DNA of 64,000 nt, taken from Anolis sagrei (taxonomy: Eukaryota > Chordata > Lepidosauria > Squamata > Anolidae). The notes beneath the pieces were generated by a model that saw only the letters and a program-made list of their open reading frames with translations, made no database searches and was not told where the DNA came from. The number at the start of each line of letters is the position of its first letter. The stretch's first letter is position 1. Shown here piece after piece: positions 55,701 through 63,871 of this stretch. A program made the translations under genes and the position numbers. The DNA is taken from positions 91,287,000 through 91,350,999 of the forward strand of contig NC_090034.1 in NCBI RefSeq assembly GCF_037176765.1, read 5' to 3'.

Positions 55701-58524
55701 AAAGATTAGCTCCTGAAAATGTAAAATTGGACAATTAATGACTGCTTCTAATTATTACTGAAAACTGTATAATTCCTGATGTGTAAGAATAGCTTTAGGA
55801 CCCAGCGAACAGGCCCAAAAATGGGGGACCTCTTCCAGATTAAGCTGAGACATCCAAATTACACCTCAAGTAAACTCAAATTAATCCAGAGTAAATGCCT
55901 TGATTATTCTGGATTAATAAAACACCTGGAAAAATCTGGACCTTAATATAAGGTCTGGATCTTTCCAGTTGTCAACCCTGTGAGGATTTACTCGCAGGAC
56001 TGCTGTCACAATGCTGGAGATCAGTCCCCATGGTGATCCTGTTTCTTTGGGTTTCTGGAGTCCGAAGGGTGGGGATGGTGTTCCTACCCTCTCCTCCCTT
56101 CCCTCATTTCCCCCGAAAAACTATGGGGAGGCTGGCTTCATGATGCGTTGGGAGATTGCGGGGAAATTCTTCCATCATGTGCCATTAAATTCACTGTAAT
56201 TTGCAGTAAACCCTGGTCCCAGGGTAAGAAAAAAGCCAGCAGTAAAGGTCTGGCAGTTACAGGAAGATCGGGACCTTTGCTGGTGTTTCACCATGTGGGA
56301 TTTACAAAGGAGAAGGAAAAGAGAAAGAAGTCATCAAGCTTTCCGATTGTGTGTTCTTACAGATCAAAGTTCGACATGACAAAGGCTGAAAAGGGAGGCA
56401 AGGAAGATGAAGATGAATAAATACAGAGAGAATTTGAGTATTCGGGTGAATTGTGTGTGTTCTTAAGGTGTTTTCCCCAATGAAGAAAGGTTTTGAAGAG
56501 AAAGAAATGAAAAAGAGCAAAAAGCAATATTTATACAGCTTTCTTTCAGATAAATATACTAGGATCTTGCCAGGTATTTCTAAACATTATTTTAAAAGCC
56601 AAGAAATAATATACTTACACTATCTCTCTTCTCTCTGAATTTCTGTTAAGGAAAGACAAAAACAATATATAAGTAAAATTAATGTGTTCTAGGTACTTGC
56701 TCTTTAGCGGAAAATTTGGCAGAAATGACATGGAAACAATGGGAATAGGTTGCTACTTTACAAAAAAGAAGATATGTTTAAAATGTGTCTGAAAACTTTT
56801 ATGCAAACTGCTAATAATATGCACATGTGAAATGAAACAACCTAAAAGTGCATACAGTGTAGAATTAAAGCACCGTTCAGTTCCACTTTAAGTACTTTAG
56901 TTAAATGGCATGGGATCCTAGAAGTTATAGGATTGACAGAGAAAGTTAGGGCCCTTCCACACAGTCCTATATCCCAGAATATCAAGGCGGAAAATCCCAC
57001 ATTATCTGAGTGTGGGCTCAAATAACCCAGGTCAAAGCGGATATTGTGGGGTTTTCTGTCTCGGTATTCTGGGATATAGGTCTGTGTGGAAAGGACCTTA
57101 AAGACCCAGTAAAACTACAACTTCCATAATTGAATGTAGACATGTGAAAGCAATAAAAATATATTTCAAAAGTCAACAATGGTATGACACATTTATAACT
57201 GTTAGTCCATCAAGTTTCAGAACATTTCACAGATTTTTGGGGAATTTTCAAAGTTTTTAAAATCATTTTTTTAAGCTATAAGAGCTATCACCTTGTATTT
57301 TCTATACAACACAAGATAACAGGAGATCATTTACCTCAACTTTCAGAAATAGTAATACATCTACTGATTTGAGAGATTTTTTTAAAGTTTTGACAACAAT
57401 ATTTTTTTAAAAGCCATCTCATTGAATGTCCCTCATATGAACCAATAGGACTTCCATTTAGGGATTTCTTCCCAGTCCAGCACAGTCAGTCCTCCTCTTT
57501 GCAGATTCAATAATTTATTGGAACTCTGGCTGGCTGCTGCTAAGGAGGGAAAATAGCTCTCCCTTATTCTGATTGCGGTTTTCTGATGCTGAGCTGAAAT
57601 CTGGGAAGTGTGTTTTAGGGCAAGGCCTTTTGAATTCTCTGCCATAGGGCTCCTTGCCTTCCCAAACTACATTTCCCAGAATCCTGTGTTTTCTTTCTCT
57701 GTGAATTCTGCTTTCTCCCTGCTGCTTCCCTCTCATAATGATAAGAAGCCATTAATTGAAAGAGGAAAGTCAGCCTTTTTGGCTTTGCTTTGCTGCCTTG
57801 CGCTGAAAATGAGACTCTCAAGATTTACAAGACACAAACAAAAAGGTATTGGGAAATTTCAATTCTTTAATTTTTGGTGCAGGCCATGCCCATGCTCATG
57901 GGTTAAATGTCACTTCGTAAGCACGAATTTAATAAATTTGATCTGACTTACTAGGAGTAGGACTAACAAAAATATTGCACACTCCTAGTGAATAGATACT
58001 GCGTGGTTCAGTTTTCAGCATGGATGCTGCTAAAAATTCTAGTTCAGTAGTAGTCAAGGAGAAAATAGCATTGGATGGACATTAAAATGTTTCTTGTCTA
58101 ACAAAAGTACACCTACAATTAATGCAATATCAAAGGAACCATCAGCAATTTTGGTTAACAGAATATCTAATAGACTGTTGTACAAACAACGCTTGCCAAA
58201 ATCTGCTTTCACTAGTTCTGTGCAACTAACTGCAACACACAGTGAAATTCATTTAGAAATGGAACATGTCCCTCCAAAAGGTGCAGAACTGTCTTCCGTG
58301 AATAGATTAGATCTAATTAGAGAAAGCAGCTTCTGAATCTAAACCATCTCGCATCTAGTCTGAGAAAGGAGTGGATGCCACAGTTTCTTCTGCCCATTGA
58401 CTGTCTCCTTGAAGTTTTAGTATTCATGGAAAATGTTTAGTGAAGAAAAGGATCTTACCATTTCACTTTCCCGTGGACCAAACAGAGCGATGAGAAGGAG
58501 AGCAGCCACAACTTGGAACTTCAT
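40274..58524 (-). CDS. Gene 2: 15-exon micro-exon gene for a small secreted Gly/Val-rich protein (115 aa)
   Basis: Seen on the minus strand: a 66-nt signal-peptide exon, 13 exons of 18-24 nt, and a last exon with two codons and TAA. Every exon is a multiple of 3 with AG/GT sites, so all 14 introns are phase 0. Joined CDS is 345 nt plus stop. After the signal peptide come a basic exon with a Lys-Arg site, then exons giving VTDVTK, LVPGGEG, a hydrophobic Gly/Val/Ala/Leu stretch (exons 6-8), seven Gly (exon 9) and five heptads of the TGDV or DTVV type. Most internal exons sit in tandemly repeated units. Inferred: a secreted peptide precursor or structural protein. I know of no orthologue. Weak points: three GTATAT donors, and several units where the exon has been lost. 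Confidence 0.7.
40561..40893. mobile_element. Foldback MITE with a nested MITE
   Basis: Outer arms share TGACACCACTTGAACTG in inverted orientation. A 97-bp hAT-like MITE at 40633-40729 (ends GGCATGGACAAACTTC / GAAGTTTGCCAATGCC) is nested inside with TTATAGAT / CTACAGAT flanks. Confidence 0.6.
40997..41017 (-). CDS. Gene 2 exon 14 (GTATAT donor)
   Basis: Acceptor TTTTTGTCCTCTAG. 21 nt coding TLDIASA followed by GTATAT rather than GTAAGT. Most diverged member of the 0.42-kb unit family. Confidence 0.58.
41410..41430 (-). CDS. Gene 2 exon 13
   Basis: Acceptor TTTTTGTCTTTAG, donor GTAAGT. 21 nt coding TGDVTAG. Confidence 0.7.
41833..41853 (-). CDS. Gene 2 exon 12
   Basis: Same 21 nt as exon 11, in a unit 433 bases away; acceptor TTTTTGTCCTCCAG, donor GTAAGT. 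DTVVNPE. Confidence 0.7.
42266..42286 (-). CDS. Gene 2 exon 11
   Basis: Acceptor TTTTTGTCCTCCAG, donor GTAAGT. 21 nt coding DTVVNPE; identical to exon 12. Confidence 0.7.
42427..42713. mobile_element. G/C-run MITE, copy 3 (287 bp)
   Basis: Reverse orientation relative to 14980; target duplications CCAGGAGG (42419-42426) and CCAGGAGA (42714-42721). Inserted in the gene 2 unit that carries exon 10. Confidence 0.82.
42997..43017 (-). CDS. Gene 2 exon 10
   Basis: Acceptor TTTTTGTCTTTAG, donor GTAAGT. 21 nt coding TGDVAAG. One base differs from exon 13 (TGDVTAG). Confidence 0.7.
43380..43843 (-). mobile_element. Penelope-like element, antisense 3' part
   Basis: Matches the left arm of the dimer at 30561 over its length; single orientation, right border uncertain. 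Confidence 0.75.
44151..44299. mobile_element. PIF/Harbinger-like palindromic MITE, copy 3
   Basis: 149-bp foldback; 3-bp duplication TTG (44148-44150, 44300-44302). Confidence 0.65.
45172..45192 (-). CDS. Gene 2 exon 9: seven glycines
   Basis: Acceptor AAAAAATTTCAG, donor GTGAGT. 21 nt coding GGGGGGG. Codons vary (GGC, GGA, GGT, GGG), so this is not a pure repeat slip. Confidence 0.68.
46090..46300 (-). mobile_element. L2-like LINE 3' terminus, antisense
   Basis: (TTTA)/(TTAC) tail, then GTATACCGCCCTTCTCAGCC. Confidence 0.55.
46825..46912 (+). mobile_element. LINE 3' terminus
   Basis: GAATGGCGGTATACAAGC followed by (AAAT)n. Confidence 0.55.
47488..47580 (+). mobile_element. LINE 3' terminus with (ATT)n tail
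   Basis: GGTGGGATATAAATACAG then an ATT repeat, inserted within a gene 2 unit next to exon 8. Confidence 0.6.
47621..47638 (-). CDS. Gene 2 exon 8
   Basis: Acceptor CTTTACATTTTCAG, donor GTGAGT. 18 nt coding VLSAAQ. Confidence 0.7.
48011..49219 (+). mobile_element. LINE insertion with C-terminal zinc-knuckle ORF
   Basis: About 1.2 kb flanked by TTATCAGTTGCAAA and TTATCAATTGCAAA (14-base target duplication, one mismatch). The frame at 48828-49124 has RLCPCSTEQLDSIPHILLHC, typical of a LINE ORF2 C-terminus. A 3'-end-like motif with (AAAT)n at 48405-48468 hints at two nested pieces. Family not assigned. Confidence 0.65.
49255..49275 (-). CDS. Gene 2 exon 7: hydrophobic micro-exon
   Basis: Acceptor AAAAATTTTCCAG, donor GTGAGT. 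21 nt coding VVAILGG. A LINE of about 1.2 kb sits in the intron just downstream (in gene direction). Confidence 0.7.
49692..49712 (-). CDS. Gene 2 exon 6 (GTATAT donor)
   Basis: Acceptor TTAATTTTTCAG. Compared with sister units the normal donor is missing and GTATAT follows directly; 21 nt coding LSGVGGA. Confidence 0.58.
49970..49993 (-). CDS. Gene 2 exon 5 (shifted donor)
   Basis: Acceptor AAAATTTTCAG. The donor GTGAGT used by sister units is changed here; the next usable site is GTATAT, three bases further on, giving 24 nt coding LRGGGGEG and keeping the frame. Confidence 0.55.
51295..52775 (+). mobile_element. L2-like LINE, best preserved copy
   Basis: The frame from 51297 has RT motifs CGVPQGSILSPMLFNIY, HLYADDTQLYYS and KINPNKTDVLLV. 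A second frame (52058-52426) carries the C-terminal part. 3' end GGGTATAAATAAAG with (ATA)n tail. A 60-base piece of gene 2 unit sequence (52021-52080) sits between the halves. 5'-truncated. Confidence 0.85.
53343..53363 (-). CDS. Gene 2 exon 4
   Basis: Acceptor TTAAAATTTTCAG, donor GTGAGT. 21 nt coding LVPGGEG. Confidence 0.72.
53842..53859 (-). CDS. Gene 2 exon 3
   Basis: Acceptor ACATTTTTCAG, donor GTGAGT. 18 nt coding VTDVTK. First exon of the large tandem-unit array. Confidence 0.7.
53890..54400 (-). mobile_element. BovB/RTE LINE internal RT fragment, antisense
   Basis: Minus frame 54054-54398 reads FRKGTRDQIVNIRWIMEKG, then FIDYSKAFDCVDHNKLW and GVRQGCVLSPNLFNLYAEH, classic BovB RT blocks. 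Confidence 0.88.
54401..56340. other. Gene 2 intron 2, nothing recognised
   Basis: No exon with paired splice sites seen on the minus strand; no repeat family identified. Confidence 0.4.
56361..56418 (+). pseudogene. Possible fossil exon like the gene 1 acidic tail
   Basis: After TGTTCTTACAG, one frame (not phase 0) reads AEKGGKEDEDE then TAA, compared with gene 1's ending NEDE. Together with the duplicated 3' flank at 59819 it may be a remnant of a gene 1 paralogue. Equally it could be chance. Confidence 0.25.
56619..56642 (-). CDS. Gene 2 exon 2: basic micro-exon with Lys-Arg
   Basis: Acceptor TTTGTCTTTCCTTAACAG, donor GTAAGT. 24 nt coding KFREKRDS. The KR pair could be a proprotein-convertase site. 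Confidence 0.72.
56949..57097. mobile_element. PIF/Harbinger-like palindromic MITE, copy 4
   Basis: 149-bp foldback beginning GGGCCCTTCCACACAG; 3-bp duplication TTA (56946-56948, 57098-57100). In gene 2 intron 1. Confidence 0.7.
57101..58440. other. Gene 2 intron 1, remainder
   Basis: Open frames on both strands near 57.4-57.95 kb lack splice or family support. Confidence 0.4.
58459..58524 (-). CDS. Gene 2 exon 1: signal peptide
   Basis: Begins MKFQVVAALLLIALFGP and ends RESEM; donor GTAAGA. 22 codons with a Lys near the start and a long hydrophobic core. Like several gene 1 exons it ends in ATG before the donor. Confidence 0.82.
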
Positions 58525-58572
58525 CTTGGCTTCCTTGTCACCAGTGTGAATGACAGGGACTCAGAACCTCTG

Positions 58573-58579
58573 TATTTAA
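58573..58579 (-). promoter_or_regulatory. TATA-like box of gene 2
   Basis: TTAAATA on the minus strand, about 50 bases before the ATG; a start near 58545 would leave a 5' UTR of about 20 bases. Confidence 0.5.
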
Positions 58580-58982
58580 GGCTTGCCTTTGTGCAGAAAA
58601 AACAAGACAGCAAAACTGTTAAGGAGAATCAATCATATCTGCAATGTGGTCAAGTTAATGTATTGAAATTCCCATTGCGTCAAAGCAATTGTTGACCAAC
58701 CTGGTACTTAAAAATTAAAATGTATCATTATGTTTAAACATATTTTCCAAATTGATCATATTACGTTTTCCAAGTCTGTACAATGTGGAATGTACTAGAT
58801 TTCTGCCACAAATAAATAACAATTCTTCTTTCTGTTGCAATGGAAAAAAAAACTTTAGAATACAATCTTAGGGCACATTTCCACTGACACTACAATGCAG
58901 TTTAGAACTGATTTGGAAGGATGATTAGACTGCTATATTTGGAACGGTATTTTAGATACGTCAACTGGAATAAATTCCAAAT

Positions 58983-59305
58983 AACACTCAAGGAGTGGCT
59001 TAAAGAGCTGAACATGTTTAGCTTACAGATGAAAAAGTTAAGAGAAAATACAATAGACTTGTTTAAATATAGAAAGGATGTCATAAGTTAGAAGGAGCAG
59101 GTTGACTTGGAGCAATGGGTTCAATTACAAGAAAGAGGATTGAACAGTGGAACTCTCTGCCACAGAGTGTGATGGAAGCTCCCTCTTTGGAGGCTTTCAA
59201 ACAGAGAGTGGACGACCATCTCTTGGGGCTACTTTGATTATGCTTTTCCTGCATGGCAAGGGGCTGGCCTATGTGGTCTTTTCCAACTCTATGATTCTAA
59301 GATTT
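58983..59305 (+). mobile_element. CR1 LINE 3' end, diverged
   Basis: GGAGTGGCTTAAAGAGCTG motif and the terminus CAACTCTATGATTCTAAG. Upstream of gene 2. Confidence 0.7.
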
Positions 59306-59818
59306 TACCTTGACTTTGTAGCAGTCAGAAAACATCACAAGAGTAGCCCAGAGTCAAATCACCAGTGAATCATCAAAACAAGAGAAAACTGTATGTTCCA
59401 AAAATCTGAAGCCAAGATTTCCTAACAAACACAGTACAAGGTATAATCGGAAGTCCACAATCAAAATCCTAGATACAATCTGTTTCTCAAGGTCCCAGAT
59501 ATCACACACAGTTTCTGGGAATCTGCCCAACAATGACATTGCTGCTAGCAACTGACTGCTCCAAACTTCGGCTGTTTGTTGGTTTTGCACATGTCCCCAA
59601 TTGCTGGCCCTCCATTCTGCCAAACAATTGGACCTGTCAACTTGCATTCCTTCTCTCCCCAACTGCAACTGGGCTGCTTGGCTCTATGTCTTCCAACTTA
59701 GGCACACGATTCTGCTCCTGATGTGTAGCCTGAGAAATGACAAGTTCTTCACTTTCCAATTAATGGTGATGATGTTGCTCCTGATCTATAGACTCAAAAT
59801 GGTGAATGTATCTTCATT
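59306..59818. other. Unassigned sequence
   Basis: No recognised repeat or exon. Confidence 0.4.
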
Positions 59819-59989
59819 CTTATTAGAACTTTCGGCTTCTTTTTCATCCAGAATTTTTTTTCATGAAAATATTAATAAAATTAGTTATGATTGGAAGCAC
59901 GAAAATGCTTGGTGATTTCCATGAGTTTTGATTCTGTAGAAATCTTTGACTGTGTTGATAAATGTAAAAACTGGCATCTTTTTTTTTTT

Positions 59990-60281
59990 TTGAGATAGTG
60001 GCATGGACCTCTGACCAAAAAGTTTGTGGTTCAAATCTGGGGGATGGCGGTGAGCTTCCACTGTTAGCTCCAGCTTCTGCCAACTTAGCAGTTCAGAAAC
60101 ATGTAGATCTATATGTACCGCTCCAGCAGTAAAGTAACGGTGCTCCATGCAGTCATACTGACCACATTATCTTGTCTATGGACAATGCCGGCTCTTCGAC
60201 TTAGAAATAGAGATGAGCACCAACCCCCAGAGTCAGACACAATGTCAGACTTAATGTCAGGGGAAAACCTTTACCTTTACT
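59990..60281 (+). mobile_element. Sauria-type SINE in segmental copy B
   Basis: Same site as 36037-36345; tail ends TTAATGTCAGGGGAAAACC. Confidence 0.68.
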
Positions 60282-60684
60282 TATGGACCTCAGGTATTGG
60301 CCTGGTACAAGTCCAATAAACCACGGACACTAAAACAATTGTGAAGATGGTTGGAAAATGCACTTTGAAACACCCAAAGAGCACAGATTGTGAAAGGAGA
60401 AAGCTAGCATGATGCACTTGTTTGAGTGTTGGACTATGACTTAGGCGACCAGGGTTTGATTTCCTGTTTATATATGGATATCCACTCAGTGACCTTGGTT
60501 GAGTCACACACTCTTGACCTCAGAAAACCCTGTGAAAGATCTACTTTGCAGTCATCCTAAGCTTAAAACCATGTGAAGTCACACAACAACAGCAACAACA
60601 ATAGCTGCAACATCATTGTCACATGTTTGGTGCAGAATATTAGCAATTAGGTCTGAATCCGCTCAAAGAGAGAGCTGTGTCTGT

Positions 60685-60853
60685 AGGTTCTTGTGGGTTT
60701 TTTTGGGCTATAGAGCCATGTTCTAGAGGCATTTCTCCTGACGTTTCGCCTGCATCTATGGCAAGCAGGCAAAACGTCAGGAGAAATGCCTCTAGAACAT
60801 GGCTCTATAGCCCGAAAAACCCCACAAGAACCTAGTGATTCCTTCGACAATAC
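60685..60853. mobile_element. Penelope-like foldback, 169 bp
   Basis: Two short inverted arms around GGCAAGCAGGC; perfect 12-bp target duplication AGCTGTGTCTGT (60673-60684, 60854-60865). The matching site in copy A is empty. Confidence 0.82.
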
Positions 60854-61075
60854 AGCTGTGTCTGTTTTTCATAAAAATTAGGTTTTGATGCAAAACTCAC
60901 ATTTTGGTACTAAAATTCCAACACTGATTTCAGAATCTCAGAAGGTTTTAATCAAAAATCATGGTGCTGTTAGTGTTTTGGAAGAAAACCCTATGTGTTT
61001 CTGGTAAAGGTGTGATGAGATGTAAATGTCGTAAACCATAATGTAATGTTTCAATTAAAGGACCAATGGCTAAAT

Positions 61076-61860
61076 CAGCGGTTCTCAACCTGGGAGTTGC
61101 GACCCCCAAGGGGGTTGCCGGGCCATTTTTCCGGGGGTTGCGAAGCCATCTCGGTTGGCCCTGCCTCCTCTCCAAAATGGCTGCCGACTCCTGTGCGAGC
61201 CAAACAGCCAGACGCTCCTGGTTTTCTCCTCCTCTTCTACCCGCAGGGCTGCAGGGAGTCAAGAGGAGGAGCTTGGAGGCAAAGGAGCACGCGGGAGAAA
61301 GCACACCGCTCGCCCCCTGCCGAGCTCAGAAGGGACAAGGATTGAGCAGGCTCCCTGCTGCTCGCCTCTCACCCCAGCCGGGCTCAGAAGGGGAGAGCGG
61401 AGAGCACAAGCCCCCCCCCCCCCCCCGCATGGCCAAGGCCATCCGGGGGCCTTCTCCTCTTGCCTCTCACTCCCACCGGTTTCGTAAAGGGCGAGGGGCT
61501 CCCAGCCCTCTTCCCCGTGCACTTGCCAACACCAGTGCACATGCACCCAGGGGCTCTTCTACTGTGAGAAGAGATACAGCGTTGGCAATTGCCTCTCCAG
61601 GCAGCTGTGCCTGCACCACTCTCAGGGCAGCAAGGAGGCCTCTTCAGGAACTGAAGCGATTGAAGGTACTGCACATCTAATGTATTGTATATGCCTCCCC
61701 TAAACCCCTCCAGTATTTTCTGTTAGTCATGGAAGTCCTGTATGCCAAGTTTGGTTCAATTCTATTATTGGTGGAGCTCAGAGTGCTCTTTGATGCCTGG
61801 TGAACTATAAATCCACACAACTGCAATTTTCCCCAGACTCCACCAGTGTTCAAATTTGGG
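61076..61860. mobile_element. SPIN-related hAT sequence, truncated by a LINE
   Basis: Left end CAGCGGTTCTCAACCTGGG followed by GTTGCGACCCCCAAG, GC-rich filler, then the inner segment with TTTGGTTCAATTCTATTATT. The right terminus is missing. Confidence 0.6.
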
Positions 61861-61954
61861 CATTGTTCTGGGACAGCCGCACCAGGAGCTCCAGCTTATC
61901 TTGCTATTTGTTGATTGCTACATTTATTGTAAAGTTCTATGCCTTTGCAGTTAG

Positions 61955-63871
61955 ATGGCTTTCCTTACTTTGCAGTTATTGGGTCAATTGGAGCTGAACC
62001 GCAGCTCCAATGTGGCCGAAGAGGTCCTCCCACAAATCCCACAACAACAAACCAGGGATGAGCTTGCAGCACTGCCTAGTTTGGAAGAAGTCAGCAATGC
62101 CATCAACCAACAGAAGAATAACAAAGCCAGTGGACCAGATGGGATCCCTGCTGAAATCTTTAAAGAGGGAGGACCTGAGCTGACACACCAACTCCACCAG
62201 CTCATAGAAAAAGTGTGGGTGACCGAGAAAATCCCAGCAGATTTCAAGGACGCCACCATCATCACCCTCTTCAAAAAAGGGGAAAGAACAGACTGCGGAA
62301 ACTATCGAGGTATCTCCCTTCTAACCTCCGCTGGGAAAATCCTCGCAAGAATCCTTGCAAACCGCCTTCTGCCCCTCTCAGAAGACACCCTCCCAGAATC
62401 TCAGAATGGCTTCCGCCCCTCCAGAGGAACAGTGGACATGATCTTCACTGCACGACAGCTCCAAGAAAAATGCAGGGAACAAAACCAACCTCTGTACATG
62501 GCATTCATCGACCTCGCAAAGGCATTCGACACAGTGAATCGCAGCGCTCTCTGGACCATCCTCCAAAAAATCGGGTGCCCTAACAAATTTGTGAACATCC
62601 TGCGGCTCCTCCATGATGACATGATGGCAACAGTCTTGGACAGCAGTGGCTCCCAAAGTGACCCATTTAAGGTGGAATCAGGTGTCAAACAGGGATGTGT
62701 TATTGCCCCAACTCTATTCTCCATCTTCATCGCTATGATACTTTACCTTGTTGACGGGAGGCTTCCCACCGGAGTGGAAATAATCTATCGGACAGATGGC
62801 AAGCTATTCAACCTCAGCAGACTGAAAGCCAAAACCAAGGTTACAACAACAGCTGTTATAGAACTCCAGTATGCTGATGACAATGTCGTCTGTGCGCATT
62901 CAGAAGAAGATCTACAAGCCACTCTAAACACCTTCGCAGAAGCATATGAGAAGCTCGGCCTGTCACTGAACATTGAGAAAACCAAGGTGCTGTTCCAGCA
63001 GTCGCCAGCCCATCCCTCTCCAATGCCAGTAATACAGCTTAATGGCGTAACATTAGAAAATGTGGACCATTTCCGCTACCTTGGCAGCCACCTCTCCACC
63101 AAAGTCAACATCGACGCTGAAATACAACACCGCCTGAGCTCTGCAAGTGCAGCATTTTCCAGAATGAAGCAGAGAGTGTTTGAGGACCGGGACATCCGTA
63201 GGGATACCAAGGTGCTTGTTTATAAAGCTATTGTCCTCCCAACCCTGCTCTATGCCTGTGAGACGTGGACTGTCTACAGACGTCACATGCAGCTCCTGGA
63301 ACGTTTCCATCAGCGCTGCCTCCGGAAAATCCTGCAAATCTCCTGGGAAGACAAGCGGACAAACGTCAGTGTGCTGGAAGAAGCAAAGACCACCAGCATT
63401 GAAGCGATGGTCCTCCAACATCAACTCCGCTGGGCCGGCCACGTTGTCCGGATGCCTGACCACCGTCTCCCAAAGCAGTTGCTCTACTCCGAACTTAAGA
63501 ACGGAAAACGGAACGTTGGTGGACAGGAAAAGAGATTTAAAGATGGGCTCAAAGCCAACCTTAAAAACTCTGGCATAGACACTGAGAACTGGGAAGCCCT
63601 GGCCCTTGAGCGCTCCAGCTGGAGGACAGCTGTGACCAGCAGTGCTGCAGAATTTGAGGAGGCACGAGTGGAGGGTGAAAGAGAGAAACGTGCCAGGAGG
63701 AAAGCGCGTCAAGCCAACCCCGACCGGGACCGCCTTCCACCTGGAAACCAATGCCCCCACTGCGGAAGAAGATACAGAGCAAGAATAGGGCTCCACAGCC
63801 ACATACGGACCCACAAGGAAATCCATAATGGAAGACCATCTTACTCGTCCAACGAGGGATCGCCTAAGTAA
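61955..63871 (+). mobile_element. 5'-truncated non-LTR retrotransposon with 638-codon open RT frame
   Basis: Seen: reverse-transcriptase blocks in order: SGPDGIPAEIFK, GNYRGISLLTSAGKIL, QNGFRPSRGTVDMIF, FIDLAKAFDTVNR, GVKQGCVIAPTLFSIF, LQYADDNVVCA and NIEKTKVLF. A thumb-like region with LLYACETW and LRWAGHVVRMPD follows, then a Lys/Arg/Glu-rich stretch and a C2H2 finger near the C-terminus (C-x2-C-x12-H-x3-H, about 63751-63816). No endonuclease is present, so the copy is 5'-truncated somewhere in about 61860-61990; the first few residues of the frame may be non-LINE. No stop interrupts 1.9 kb, which suggests a fairly young insertion. Clade uncertain; it is not the BovB, L2-like or CR1 family seen elsewhere here. 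The 3' UTR runs toward the window end. Confidence 0.85.

Larger units (their letters stand above)
59819..60990. repeat. Segmental duplication, copy B (gene 1 3' end and flank)
   Basis: Partner of 35871-37348 in the same orientation. Keeps the AATATTAATAAA motif and the SINE, lacks the 484-bp MITE, and gained a Penelope foldback at 60685-60853. Confidence 0.85.

Noticed and set aside
8624-58524. Assigning either gene to the SCPP family
   Set aside because: Exon phases and the signal exon fit, but there is no S-x-E cluster, no Pro/Gln-rich composition and no typical first noncoding exon; kept as an open possibility only.
61066-61680. 204-codon plus ORF rich in Pro, Arg and Ser
   Set aside because: Starts in a hAT terminal repeat and runs through its GC-rich filler; no domain and overlapping frames are also open.
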